64,000 nucleotides of DNA from Stercorarius parasiticus (Eukaryota > Chordata > Aves > Charadriiformes > Stercorariidae). Shown here piece by piece: positions 24,701-39,700 of this stretch (the first letter of the stretch is position 1; every line of letters begins with the position of its first letter). The stretch spans positions 1,533,140 to 1,597,139 of the forward strand of contig VWZL01005037.1 in NCBI GenBank assembly GCA_013396915.1, read 5' to 3'. The translations under genes and the position numbers were made by a program. The notes beneath the pieces are model-generated. The model did not search any database, was not told the origin of the DNA, and was given only the letters and a program-made list of their open reading frames with translations.

Positions 24701-27700
24701 AAAAAAAAGAAAAGAAAAAAAAGGAAAGGGGGACTAAAATACACTGGAAAGTTACAATTCACACTAAAAGGTGTAAACGCTTCTTGAATTTCTTGGCAAA
24801 AAAAATTTAAAAAATCTTAATTTTGCAGATCAACCAGATGCTAAGAAAGTTGCTCCTCAGAATGACTGTAAGTAATTTTTATTTTGTTGCCAAAAAAACC
24901 TAAACAAGTGTGTAGCATTGTCAGAACAAGAATTTGAAACAGTGTTCTGGTAGGTGATTCTTCAATCAGTAAGCTCAAAAGAATGGCTGGGGGTTTCTGT
25001 CTTATTTTCTTGAAGAAGTGTGAGTCTGCTTTGTAAAACTGACAATATTGTTAGCAACAGCTGAGAATCTTTTTAGCTGTTTTTAAATCTCTTGATAACA
25101 CTTATTAAAAAGTCAACTTGGACAATAGTTGATACAGTTAAGTTTTATTACCAAAGGAGAAGCTTAGTTGTAAATTTTGCTACTTGTTTGAATTTAATTG
25201 TAATAATATTTGTTTACAGCTTTTGGAAATCAGCTACCACCAATGCATCAACAACAAAGGTAAGAGTTAGGCTAAAAGGAGTTTTCCTTTTTACTGAAAG
25301 AAAGCAGTTTCTATGTATGAAGCAATTATTCTCTGTGTGATTGGTTGAAATTTAGCTTCAGCAAGTCCCAAGCCAAACACTTAAAATGCATCTGCATTGT
25401 TGTCTCTTTCTTTCTTGTTGCAACCTAGGCTGTGCATCAAGCTTAGTAAAAGGAAAATGCATTACTGTTTTTTACTACTTTAGTATAGGTAGCATAAACA
25501 GAAGTTGGAAGTAGATGTGAAAGGGGAAGGGCTGACACTATCCTGTAAACAAAAAGGAATGCTAATGGATTAACAAAATAAAAAAATAAATTCAGATTTA
25601 ACGCAGCGTGTTGCTCAGTCAGCTACATTTGATACAACTTAGTAGTTTTCTCCACTTGTTTCTTCCCTGAACAACCACGTGCAACTATTATTCTTATGCT
25701 TTGGTTGGTTTTGGTAGATGAGATGCTGGAATTTGTGTATTTTCAACGTACTTTGGTGGATATACAGATGAAACTTAAATGCTACACTAGCGTTTTCTGT
25801 ACCACACATCTGTTAATAGTGATGAGGATGAAGGAAATCTTAGGTCAGTTTGTATGATACTTGAAATTTTTGCGGTCACTTTTATATATTGTTAGTTTAC
25901 TTAGTACTGTGCTTGCATAATGACTTTTAAAGTGAAGGGGAGACAAGTAAGCCAGGGTGATAGTGGGGACACTAGTTTTCTTAAATTTAGTGGGGGGATA
26001 TATATAAATTTAATGCCAGCTTGGTCTCTGAATAGTCATTGTCTTCTGTTTGTAGGTCTGTGATGACAGAGGAGTACAAAGTTCCAGATGGGATGGTTGG
26101 ATTCAGTAAGTAGCGTGGATGTGGTGGTGTAGTGTAGTGAGGGATGTGAGCAGTTGCTGATAATACAAATAATCTTTCTATATTTTCTTTCTTCAAGTAA
26201 TTGGCAGAGGTGGAGAGCAGATCTCACGTATACAGCAAGAGTCTGGCTGTAAAATACAGATTGCACCTGGTAACTATTTGTGGATCTTTTTTCTTTGTTT
26301 ATTTTGGTGGGGTTTTTTTGGTAGAAAGTTCAGAAGGCTGATGATTACTTCTAATTGCCTGAACCTTCATTTAAGGTGTATTTTAATATTGTGTGCTAAT
26401 TGTGATTATCATGATCTGAAGAAGTGTAAAATGTTGTCATTTTTCACGTGATTATTCTACTTCAGTGAAGTTACAGTAGTTTGTATATTATATTTAATTT
26501 CATAATCTCTTTCTGTCTTAACTCTGCTGCTAAATTGGTTTGATTTTATGACCATAGATAGTGGAGGCCTGCCTGAAAGATCATGTATGCTAACTGGAAC
26601 ACCAGAGTCTGTTCAGTAAGTAAAACAAATTCCATATGGTGCAATACACTTCATTTTTTAGATCTAAATATAATACCTAGATTGTATGTTTATAATAATA
26701 TGTTTTTCCTCTATTAAAGAGGCAGTCTGGTGACAATTGAATGTACGCATAAGAAAAAAGACGGTCAGGTCCCTCAACATACTTGGAATGTTAAGACAAA
26801 AATATGGAACTTTAACTTTTTTGAAGTCCAAATCTTGTTGTGGATAACTTATCTAACCATGCACTGATTTCATCTTGAGAATGAAATGCGTGACTGGATA
26901 CTAAAAAGAAATGTGCACTAAAAAGAAACTCTTTATTAACCATAAATTGGAAGATCACAGGGAAAATGTGGAAAATCAATAATGTGTAAGAGTAGGAGTT
27001 GCTCAAAGCCCAGCTCATCAGAGTTCTTAAATGTCTTTGGTACAAATTAATGTATACCAAAAGTTATGAAAGTGATGACTGTGTAATACCTATCAACAAA
27101 GTTAACTTTTATCTTTCTGTGGGAAGAGGATGATAGCAATGAGAACACTGGGGTTTTTTACTGGCACAGAGGTTATATAACCTCTTGAAGACCAACTTAT
27201 CCTGGCTTTGCTAGGAAAGGTCTTAAGTGTAGTTAGTATATTTGCTATTACCTCGCTTATGTTAGCTGCTCTCACTTCATGTTTGCCAGTAAGGCCTGCA
27301 GCTACATGTTTTCCTTTGGGAAAGTAGACTGGCATTCTTCTCTTATGTTGCAGCCAAGCGGGCTCCTGTTAATGAAGTCATTCCTTTATGGGAATTTTCT
27401 TTCTAATTATAGTTTATTCTGCTCAGACATTAGAGAGAAGAGTTTTTAACTAACGTTAGTACTGTAATCATGGTTTTACTCTGATGGCAACTGACTTAGA
27501 TGTGTGGTGAACATGTACTTGCTTTTGTACACTGTCCTGGTAATGGTTACAAGTACAAATGTTCTAACTTTGCATGCTGAATCAAAAATAGATCTGCCTT
27601 AAGACTGGCTATTAAAAAATTAAGGAAAAATTACTGTGAATGAATTGCTACTGAAATTAGGCAAAGTTAGAAAAAGCTTTGTCTGGTGATTTTTGTTTGT

Positions 27701-30700
27701 TTGTTAATGCACTAAAAAGGGTAAATTATAACAATTTCAAATTTTCTAATTGACACAGATTTTTTTAAATATTTTAAAGGACAAGGTTTCCATATTTTGT
27801 TCTGAATTATGGTTTGATCAATGTAACTATTCAGGGGTGATAGTCATGTTTGAGGAGGTAACTTTTACTTATGTGTGTTTAGTAAAGAACCACCTTTTGT
27901 ATTCTGACATTGGGGTGGTTTTAGGTCTATCTTGCAATTAGTTTCTTAAGTTACTGTTACAGACTTGCTGAGTTTGCCTCATATTTCTTAGTGAGAGTAA
28001 TTATATTTCTTCTGCAGAAACTTTTCAGATGAAAAAAAAAAATTTCCAAGCAGAATAGGTGTGGGCAAGTGATACTTGTAGGAATAAATGTATTTATAAA
28101 TGTATGTATTTCTTAACAGGTCAGCAAAAAGATTACTTGATCAGATAGTTGAAAAGGGAAGACCCGCACCTGGCTTTCATCATGGGGATGGACCTGGAAA
28201 TGCAGTCCAAGAAATTATGATTCCAGCAAGTAAAGCAGGATTAGTTATTGGAAAAGGTGGAGAGACAATTAAACAATTACAGGTATACATGTATCTTCTT
28301 TTAAACATATGATAATACACAATTTGGATTTGAGTGGGTATTGACCTGCCTTTTGTCAAATAGGAGCGAGCAGGTGTCAAAATGGTCATGATTCAAGATG
28401 GTCCACAGAACACTGGTGCAGACAAGCCCCTTAGGATAACTGGAGACCCTTATAAAGTTCAAGTAAGGAGCCCTTCATGGTTCAGAGCATTTTAAAATCC
28501 ATTCTGATGTTGCATTACCTAAATGAACTTTCGTTCTTCTTTTAGCAAGCCAAGGAAATGGTGCTGGAGTTAATTCGTGATCAAGGTGGCTTTAGAGAGG
28601 TGCGCAACGAATATGGGTCAAGAATAGGAGGAAATGAAGGGATAGACGTAAGCATGGTTGAAAAACTTGTTCCCTGTATTTTGAGATGTTAACATTAAAA
28701 TGTAATGGTAATACCACTGGGTAATATCTGGTAATACCACTGAAAGCTCTTAACCAGATTCGAAAAGTGGTTGTGGCATGTAAGTATTACTTGATCATTG
28801 CTGAAATTATGACTTTAAATGGTGTGCAGCATTCACTTTACACTAGCAGCAGTTCTGAACTGTTTCAGCTAGCTGGAGTTTTTTATCAAATAAGCAAATA
28901 ACCTTTATGGCTGAGTATATAATGTCATTATAGAAATTGGACTTCGGCCTTTACAGAAGAATATTTACCTATTATGCAAGTCATGAGCTTGTAACTGTTC
29001 GTCAGAGGTGAGGCTGAAAGTTCGTCTGCTGGAATCTGCATTTTAGGCCCATTAGAACTCTTGTTCTTTGATTGTGAAAAGCATAATGGTCACTGGAGTA
29101 GCTGCCACTATGAGAACTTGTAGTGCATGGGATCTCTTTCTTTTTGATCCCTTTGTCCAGTATTTGCTAGGCTTATGACTTGATACTCAGTTTCACACTT
29201 CAAAAAGCCTTAAGTCGCATAGGACTGGCTCTAGTTTACCATTCTAACATGTGATGCTTTAATTGTGTGAATTTGGTGGGAATGTTTGCATCATTGACAT
29301 CTTGACTTTTTTTTTTTCCTCCTTAAGGTCCCAATACCACGATTTGCTGTAGGTATTGTAATTGGAAGAAACGGAGAGATGATAAAAAAGATTCAGAATG
29401 ATGCTGGTGTTAGGATCCAATTTAAGCCAGGTTGGTCATATGTCTGTAAGATTTTGTGAATTGAGCGTAAATTTACTGATAACATATACTGGAATAGTTC
29501 ATTTTTATTCCAGATGACGGAACAACTCCAGATAGAATAGCCCAAATCACAGGGCCTCCTGACAGATGTCAGCATGCTGCAGAAATTATTACAGATCTCC
29601 TTCGAAGTGTTCAGGTTGGGTAATATGTTGTTTCTGTTTAAAAATGAGTATGTAACTAAAGAAAATAATTTAATGGTGTCATGTGAATCTACTTCAAAGT
29701 TCAGTCTGGAATATGTTTGCTGTTACGGTTTTGCAAGTGTCAGGATGATGTTGATAATACTGATTTGAAGTCGTCGTAGTTCTTGATCTGGCTGGTTTGA
29801 GAACTACTTCTGTTGTCTTGTATTAATAGCCAATACGCTGTTACTTTTGGTTGTAATTGGTGTTTAAAAGACAGTTTAAATGCTTATTTTAAGGTGAGGC
29901 CTGCTGCTTCATTTACAGAAGGCAGACAGAAATTGTATCTTTGTACATGTGAAACCTCCTGCTTTCTTCTGTATCCTTTTCCTCCTTCATCTTTCATATG
30001 CGGAGTTGTACAGAACATCTTTTAAAACGTGATTTATCTCTTCTGCAAAAATCCTGCTTTAACTATAGAAACTATCTGAGTAGGAAATCGGGGGTTTTTC
30101 TTGACAAATGATGTGGTGTAACCAGTTGGCATTAATAATTTGTTTGCAGTAATTTTCACAGAACGTGCTAATTTGTTGCTTTTTCTTTTTAGGCTGGTAA
30201 CCCTGGTGGACCAGGACCTGGTGGTCGAGGAAGGGGTAGAGGCCAAGGCAACTGGAACATGGGGCCTCCTGGTGGATTACAGGAATTCAATTTTATTGTT
30301 CCCACTGGCAAAACTGGATTAATCATTGGCAAAGGCAATATATCTTATATATATGTGTATTTATATGTAGTTTAAAATACTCTTAGCTTTTCTATTTGTA
30401 CAAATAGCCATACTAGAGAGATGTTTCAAGAGAAGCCTTTGCAAATATTTTCACGTACAGTAGAGCAACATAATACTGCTAAATCATAACACTCGTAATA
30501 TTCTTTTCAGATTTTCCTCACCAAAGCACATACCCCAGTAGTTTTAAGTCAAGAACCGATCAATTTATCTAGCTCTTTTTTTTCTTTTTTTTTTAAGTAG
30601 TAAGTACTGAGTTACATTGTTAGTGTTTGGTAGATTCTTAAATGACGTATCTTATAATTAATTTACGTTTGATACTGCTTGATTAGCCTAGTGTTACTGC

Positions 30701-33700
30701 ATCTGTAACTCTTAAAACTAATTTTCACATGTTCCAGTGAAGATCTTTTATGGTGGAATCCTGTAACAATTTTTTATGTGTGTGTTTATTACAATAATTA
30801 CTTCTCAAACAATTTTGTTTTAAAAATAATTTACTGTATGCTTCTAAATGAAACGCTCGAGTTATCTTTATCTCATTTGTAATGTGTTTTCCAGACACAA
30901 CAGATAGCCTGACATAGTTCAGTTCTTGCCCTGGAAGGTTGATTGACTTTTTTGTTTTGGTTTGGGTTTTTTGTTTTTAAATGCCAAATGACCCCTGTTT
31001 TGAAAACTTTGTGCCTACTAATGATAAAATTAACTTCTCAGGATCCTATAAGAGGAAGAACTAGTTTAGGGAATTTAACTTTTTGGTTTTAGTGCACTGC
31101 AAAAAATGTGGACTTTGCCAGCTGGTCAGCTTCTGGTTGTTTTTTTGTCATCTATGCTTACCTACTGCTTTATAGGGAGGTTAGGCTTTAAGGTTGTATT
31201 TACTGATAACCGTGGTTATCGGTTGGTATTTGTGTCTAATCTTACATCTTTGCATGAATGGAAAAAATCCAGGCAACATTGTAGGAATTCTTTGGTGTTC
31301 TGAGCAACAATATTGTGGTCTTTTAATTTAAAGGAATAACTTATTTTTACTGGTTTATTGAAATCAAGGCTCTATACTACACTGAAGATGCTTTTTTTAA
31401 TTACTGTTAGAATGTTCTTGTATGGCTTATAAGAATAGGTGTCTTTTCACTTCTCTGTCTTCAGCTTCCATGCAGTTGACTTTCTCTGATTTGAATCTTA
31501 GTATTTTAACTTCAATGCATGTCATAAAAGCTGTATGTTGCATTGTAGGTGGTGAGACTATTAAAAGCATAAGCCAGCAGTCTGGTGCTAGAATAGAACT
31601 TCAAAGAAATCCTCCACCTAACGCAGATCCAAACATGAAGATGTTTACTATCCGTGGAACACCTCAGCAAATAGATTATGCACGACAACTTATAGAAGAA
31701 AAGATTGGAGTGAGTGTGTTTTGATTTACTGTTGTAACTAAACAGAATCGGAAGAGAGTCTCCTTTGTGGAGGAGACTTCCAAATTATTTAATCAGATAA
31801 TATATTGATAATAATAAATGGTAATCTGTGTTTAAAGTAATATAAACATGATACACCAAAAGAAACAAAAACTTGAAATGGAAAGAAACAGTTGCTTACT
31901 TCAATGTAATATAGTGTATTTTTTAATGATGTGTCCTTGAAGATGCACACCTTGTGCATAATGAAAAATTTGACTTCAGAGGTATCCTTGATACTGTTAA
32001 AGCTACTGAACTGTGTGTTTAGTTTTTCAGTCTCTGTTTAGGTAGAGTTTTAATCCAAGTTTACATGATTTAAATTCACTGCACTTTTGTTTGCATATGT
32101 ATGCATGTAATCAAATTTACTACCTGTTTTTTGTACCTGATGTTAGAAACAGATTTAATTAGCAAGATTAGCATCAGTTTATTTTAAAACACTGGTAGTC
32201 TCATTTTAGTTTGTGTGGTTTTTTTAATGCAACTTGTGGAAAAATCCATGTTTATTTGTAAAATTCTTTATTTCCTCAAGAATGAACTGAAATAAATGTA
32301 GCTTTTTAGATGCTATTATTACCATGGCTGCCTTTAACTCTCTTCTTTAACTAGCCATAAGCCTAACTAGTCTTCAGAAAGACTTTTTGTTTTCTCCAGG
32401 GAAATGTCTTTATTTAAAAACAATCAAACCTTTTAGATTATATTCTTAAAGTGTTCAGATATATGCTTCTAAACTGCTGAAAAATTGAGAACTTGAAGGT
32501 TTGTTTTCAGCTGTGTGCCACTCTTGTTACAGGGTCCAGTAAATCCATTGGGTCCACCTGTTCCCCATGGACCCCATGGTGTTGTTCCTGGCCCACATGG
32601 ACCTCCTGGGCCACCAGGTCCTGGTGCTCCCATGGGACCATATAACCCAGCTCCTTATAATCCAGGGCCTCCTGGCCCAGCACCTCAGTAAGTACCGCTT
32701 CAGCTGGCTTCCTTTTTTGTAGGGTGACCTGGGACTGGCTTTCACTCTGTGTGTATGACTTGATCTTTTGTAGTGGTCCTCCAGCTCCGTATGCTCCACA
32801 AGGATGGGGAAATGCTTACCCGCACTGGCAGCCACCAAATCCACCAGATCCAGGTAAGAAATGTCACAGTTGTACTGTAGTGTGGATATACTTTAAGTAC
32901 ATCATTTTGTCCTTCAAGTATATACGTTTCACAGTTCATGTGTGTTACACTGGTAAATGTGAAAAAGCTCCTATTCTTTGGGCTTTACTGATTGTCAGTT
33001 TACATGTGTTTTACACTTCCTGCATGTTGCTAGTGGGATGTTGAAATTCAGTTATTACAATTGGAATATGTTTCTTTACTAAACGTTACTGATATTGCAT
33101 CCGAGTTTGTGATAGTTTTTGCAAGACTCTTGGTTAACTGACTTTTTGCAAATCATTTCATTTTTCTTACAAGGGATGTTTTCACATAAGGTTCCTTAAT
33201 GAGGATGTGTTTTCTTTCCCTAATAGTCAATGACTTCATATTTTATTTTAAACGCTGCCCCTTACAATCTCACTGATCATGACTTTGCACCGTTTCTGCT
33301 ATATTACGTATTTCCAGCTTTTGTTGACCTATATGAGGATTCCTTCTTAGGGTCTGATGCAAATGTATTTTGTTCAGTCATTTACTGAGGGATAAAACTT
33401 CTGTTGAACTGCTGTTAATACAGTAAAACTAGTTAGGAATATGTATTGAGCTTTTGCTTATAATAGTTTTGCGCTTTCTTCTGAAACCCATCTTTGTAGA
33501 ATCTGTTTCTTCTATTTCTGTTTATCTTCATCAAGACTGGGAGTCTTTACTTACTCACAATTTCCCGAAGTTTTAGTATCCTGCTTTTCTTTAAGTTACA
33601 TCCTTTGGTTGGACTAGAGCATATGGGGAAATGGAACTGCAGTCACAGAAGGCATGGTAAGGCTAGATGCTCAAGTCGCTTGTACCTCATTTGTTTGAGG

Positions 33701-36700
33701 TAGAGCGTTTTCAGAACTTCAGCCAAAAGATCACGATTTTATTTTTGTTATAAATTGAATAAATATTTTCTGATAGCCGCTGGTCCTGACGCAAGTTTCG
33801 TTAGTGAAAAAGGGGATGGCTTTGGAGGATGTTACAATCTACGGAGAGTTTTGTTCATGTTCAAGTCTTTTATATATCCTTTCTTGGCAAAGAACCATCT
33901 CGGGTTTCATTTCCTTAACTTCTATAAAAGGTACCTCTGCATGCATTCAGTTCAGTATTTAAAAATGCCTATTGTCATTATTTAAAAAGAATGATTCACA
34001 GTGACTTGGCTTGAAGTCTCAGTATACCAAAAGTGTAATTTAATCCAAAACCACTGCCAAAATGTTACAGCCTTTTTCATGCTGCCTTTTCGTTTTTTAT
34101 GAAGTCGTTTATCTACCTAAAGATATGTAAGAAAAATGGCAAATATTCACCTTGATGTCATCTTGATTTTATAACAATTTTTTGGATAAATACTCTCTAA
34201 AAAGCTAATGAAGTTTTCCTATGTGCAGTTGAAGTTGGTGTTTCTTTTGACTAGCATTTATTTGGATGAGTTTTGTACAGTTGTCCACTTAGTTGCTCAG
34301 TGTAACAAACGGGTTATTTTAGTTTTTTTTCAGAGGTGCTTTCTCCAGAACCATGATTGCCTCTTGTCACGTGAGAGTGGAGCTAGTTACTACAGTCAGA
34401 TTTCTTTGGAAATTTAATGAGTCCTGCTCTGTGTTCTTCTGTTCTAGAGAAGTAGCTACTAAGGGGAAGGAGGGGGGGAACCGAGCAATGGCTTATTTGA
34501 TATTTGCAGGTAACCTTAGAATATAGTACGTTAGTTTAAATCCGCTATTGTTGATGGAAGCAATGTAATTTAAAAAGGAAACAGCGTGTTGACATTGTTT
34601 TCTGTATGCTGATACTACTGTGTGTGTTTAAAATGGTTACATCTGACTTCAATGCTAAATGAAATACTGCAAAAAATTTGTGTAGTGGATTTCTTCTCCC
34701 TGAATGCCTTTTTCAGGGGATTTCTTCTTTCTCTTCCGTTAGTCACTCCCTTACCTATTTTGTGTTTCGGGCGGAATATATTTCAATTTCTATGTGTAGT
34801 TATTTTAAAGTATCAGTTGTGTCTGTGTCCTCATGTGAAGTTCTCCCCTCAGTTGGCTGCATTTATTTGCAGATATTTTTATTCTTTAAGGATGCAAACA
34901 ATGTTAAAGGATGCTGGTTGTGTTGTAGAACATCATGTTCTCTAGTAGTAGATTTGCAGGTTTTCTGGATTGCTAATCTGATAATGTGATCAATCTCTGT
35001 GATTCAGCAAGAATAAGCCACTCCTAAAGGCTATATGAGAAAAACAGAGAAATAAGGCTCTAGGAAGCGGCATCGTTGGCCTACCTAGGTGTAGTTAAAA
35101 ATAAGGGAAACATGGAGATAGCTGCTGCAGAAGATGCAATGTTGCTGCTATTTGTTATTCTAAAAAGCTGTAAGTAAACAGTGATGCTTTATAGCCATGT
35201 ATGGGGATTCAGGTTCTTAAAATACTGTGTGTTTTTGTGTTTTACTGTTACCTTAAACTTTAACTGACAAGCATTGCAAATACCTAGTAAGATTTGTATT
35301 CTTCCATTTCAGAAATATGTGTTTGGCATGCAGCCTCCGCCTGTGCCAGTGTCATTAGTGTGAGGTTATAAGAAAAGTGAAACTACTGAAATTGTTTGGT
35401 GCTAGAATGATTCATTGTTGCTACTGTTCAGTAACATGGCTGTTTGTTTAAACTTGAAAATCTGTTTCTGTTTATCACACTTAAAAATTAGTAAGTGACA
35501 TTGTAGTAGTAAGGGTTCTAGAACGATTGTCTCTCATCAGTCCTATGAAAGTATACTTCCTACAGTACACTTGTCTGAAACCTGATCAAAAGTTTGTGCT
35601 AGAAAGAAAAGATACTTACAGGATGTATATGGTTATTTGGTATAGATTAATTTTTCCTTGGAGAAAAACATGGGTGCTTAGGACAGGGTTAATTGAGGAC
35701 AGCATTCTGTTCATACTACTTTTAAAATACTTATGTTTTGCTTTCATAGGTAAGCCAGGAACAGATCCCAATTCAGCAGCGTGGGCGGCTTATTATGCTC
35801 ACTACTATCAGCAGCAAGCACAGCCGCCACCTGCAGCTCCTCCTGGTGGACCAGCTACAACCCAAACTAATGGACAAGGTAGCTGTTAACTAAAATGAAT
35901 AAATTTGTCATTGCTGCGGGTGTAATGTCCCATTGTTTTTTATTGTTGTCTTCATATATTGGGTAAACTAATTGTAAGATATCTGGTTTTCTTGGAAAAC
36001 TCTTGCTTGCAGCCTTCAGTATTGCTTTTCTTAATTTCAGCAGTCATAAGGGTAATGTATTTCTGTTGTAATATACTCCAAAGAGAACTTTGCTGCGACT
36101 TGAGCTGACTTAATTATGTCTACATAGTGCAGTCACTCATAAGTAAAAATGGAACGAGCCAAACTGTTGATTGCCATTTGCTTAAACAGTTACATCACTT
36201 CCAGTGGTTTTAGGACAATTAAAATTGTAGTATTTGGTTGTATTAGTATAATTGTTACGTCTGGATGAGGCTTACCACTTAAATTGTACGTAGCATTTTG
36301 TACTGGTGAGTGGTGTGCACTTCCTGAATCTTGAAAACATGCTGAACTAAACAATTCTTTGTTCCTTTATGGTGTCTTTTCTAATTGTTTATATTTGTAG
36401 TAGCTTGTACTGCATAGGTTTATAGTGTCAGATTTGAGTGGTGTTCTTTGGGATTGTTACTGAAACATTCGGCTGATGATTTATAAGTTTTTCTATGTAT
36501 GAAACAAAACCCAGTAGTTTTATTTCAACTCTTTTTAATGTGATTCAGGAGATCAGCCAAATCCAGCACCAGCAGGGCAAGTTGACTATACCAAGGCCTG
36601 GGAGGAGTACTACAAAAAAATGGGTATGTATGCAGGGTTTTTTTTCTGTTGTTGCATAGTAGAATATTTTAGGAGACTTGTGTCTCGTTTGAGATGGAGG

Positions 36701-39700
36701 GGGGGGGGGGTTTACCCCAAAAGAATAAAAATGCATAATCCATGTGTCTTCTGAACCATGTAGTGCTAGAGGGCCTGAACCCCGCAGAAAAACAGACTTA
36801 ACAAATTTGTGTAGTGTTAAAGGCATTTACTTGTTCTCATGCTAGTAATTAGCTTTGCAAAAATACTTCATACCTAATGAGATATCTATATTTGATTATT
36901 TGGAAACAACGTATTTTAAATACTTCAATCTGAGTATTTTTAAGTATATTTTTAAAGTATATTTCATAAGTTTGGGAGTTCAACTTTGATCTACTTTATG
37001 AAGCCACTGTTTGTCTTGTTTGGTAATTGTTTCCTAATGCTTTTAAGATTACAGATGGGGTTTTTTTTTTCTTGTAACTTGCTCTCTGTGTTACAGGTTA
37101 TTGAAGCATCATAACTGGCTTTCATTTATATCATGCCCTTTTTTTAAATAGTATTTGCTTTGCAGCAATTAGGAGCTGTGTTTAAACTGCAGGTTATATG
37201 TTGTTTCTGGCCTTTTGAAAATATTTTGCTTGAGCTGACTTATAAAACTGAAATGTATTTGCTTGTTAAATCGATAATTTCATCATTTACTGAGTAAGGA
37301 AAGATCTTGATGCATTGGCAGAAGATGCTCTTACCTTTTAAATCATGGGAATGTCTTGCAGGTCAGTATTTTGTCCACAGTGTCCTCCCCTGGATATTTT
37401 AGTTCATGTAGATTTGTATGTTGATGATTAGTGGGTTTATGAATGCCAGTGCTTTCACTGGTATCTCTGTTTGACTGGACATACAGCAGCATCTAGTTTG
37501 GATTTTTTGTTTGTGTGGGTGGGAGGGTTTGGTGATTTTTTTGCCCTCTTCCAACTGCACCCCTTTTTTTCATGGAATATTAAATAGCATTTGGAGTTAA
37601 GATGAATAGGATATTCAGTTCATGTTACCAACCTTCTACCAGGTTGATCTCAAATTATTTGCCAGGGCATAACTGCCTTTATTCTTCTTTATTTTGGCAC
37701 AGCATAAGTGATGAAATGAAGCAGAAAATACATAATGATAATTTACTTCAATAATTGTGTATCAGACTAAGAAAATTGCAACAGAACTCCCTAACACATG
37801 ATTTTTAAGACGTGATGGGCCTTTCCATTTTTCTCTTCCTGTTTCATTTTACTACTTTTTTTTTTCAATTTACTGTCTCTGTTAGTTCAGCTTGCATTCT
37901 TCAATGCAAAGTTGTGGAGTTTTTTTCACTGCCTATTTTAAGAATAATTTGTTGACAGGGGCTCTGCCATCTTTCTGATTTGTTGTCTGTGGAAAGCAAG
38001 GTCTGGGTTGCACTGGTCTTGCATTTGCTGTAATTAAATAGTAGCTAGTTACAAGGTGTTGGGGTAGAGTTTCTGGGAGCAAGTCCAAAGAAGAGTGTGA
38101 ACCCAAAAAAAATAGACATTGGGATATGTGAAGAATTGCTCTTAAAATGCAAATTTAAAAAATCCCAAGACAACAATCAAAAAAGAGGAAAAACAGAAGG
38201 CCAGTTCTGATCTTCATTTCTTTTTTTTTAGTTCAAATTGAGTTCTTTGCTTGAAGGAGAACTCTTGATGTCTGGACCTGTGTAACTTGACTGCGTAAAT
38301 CATAACAACTTTTGCTTCTTCAGCATGTTGAAAATCTTGTGATGAAAGATACCATTTCTCTTAAGACCCGCTTAGGAAAGAGGAAGAACTGACCAAGTGA
38401 CGTTGAAGGGCAAAGAATTCACTTAGAATTGGTTCAGTGCTAAACATAATTGTTTTTCCCCACCTCCTTAACAACGATATTTAGACATAGTGGAAGATCT
38501 GATGAACAGGAACGTTGTCTGTCAGCAAGTTCGTGTAGTCTCCAGGCTCTCAAATACAGCTACTGCTGTTTGTGCTTCCTACAGTAGTGTAATGCTTCTG
38601 TCCCCATTAACTTGTGCAAAAGGGGGAAGGTAGAAATTACAAGTCACTCACTCTTAACTCTTCTTTCAGATTTTTCACAGCACAGATAATTACACAAACA
38701 GCTGTTTTAGAGAATTGAACTGAAACTTGGGACTTGCAGTTTTTGCTGCTGAAGAGAACTACTTTGATAATCTGTGTGGCAAGTTTATGAGGGTGACAGT
38801 ACTGAGCTGAACAAGTTGGATGTGATAGCACAGTTGGTGCTCTGGATTTTCTCATACTTTAAGTATGAGTGATCTGAAAACTCTAAAGCACTCTTGAATA
38901 TTCCTATCAAAACCGTAATGCTGTTTTCCAAAGTGCCTTCCTGCTGGTGTGATATGACTTGGCTAATCACAGAGAACGCTTTCCTATTTTTTTCAGTGAC
39001 TTAAAAATAACTTGTTTTCCAACTTGCAAATACAGTGGAGAAGTCCATCTCCTTTTTCAGACTCTTTGTTTGGTCAGGGACTATTCCTTTGAGTAGCAGA
39101 TAAAATAAGACTGAAAAGCACTCCGGTAAGTTACTGTACATGGATCTTATAGGTGACAGACCATCTATTTTCTTGGTACCCTACTCAATAAATTCAAAAA
39201 GTCTGTTTTAAATTTCCCTCAAGTATTGCCAAGTAACGAAACGGTAGTTTAGCTTTTTGAAGACCTATAGATGAAAGAAATAGAGAAAAAGAGCTGAAGT
39301 AATGATCTGCATTAACTGGGCCCTAAAAATTTCCCAAGGATAACAGTTACCTCTAAAGATAAAGTCACTTCAGTAAATTATCTGCATGTCACTATAGGAG
39401 TTTGTAAAATTATTATTTAAAGTTATTGATTAAAGGGCTTGATTTATAGCTAAGGGGTTCCATAATAAAGTAGTAGAACTGTTCTTTAATGATTCCTCAG
39501 CATTGTATGCTGCAAAGAGGACAAAGAACAGTTTTCTCTTACTAGAATCAGCCCTGATGATTTGAGTAGTGGAAGAACTGAAGAATCGTGTGGCACTTTC
39601 TTCCTTAGCCTTCCTTAATGGGGAGGTATTCTGTGTTTCTTGTATTTCCTTTGTATGTAATTTATCGATCTTGGGTTTTAGTGTTCCAGTTGAATCTGGA

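Noticed and set aside
27102..27335. 77-codon minus-strand open frame in FUBP1 intron 7 with a rather protein-like composition
   Set aside because: No recognisable domain, no splice partners, and it lies in an intron of an oppositely transcribed gene. A protein search would decide; I see no support.
33774..33846. Exon-like stretch in FUBP1 intron 16 reading [13 protein letters not shown] after a TAG acceptor
   Set aside because: The phase fits loosely and there is faint likeness to the following AGTDPNSA, but no good pyrimidine tract or donor and no conserved motif.
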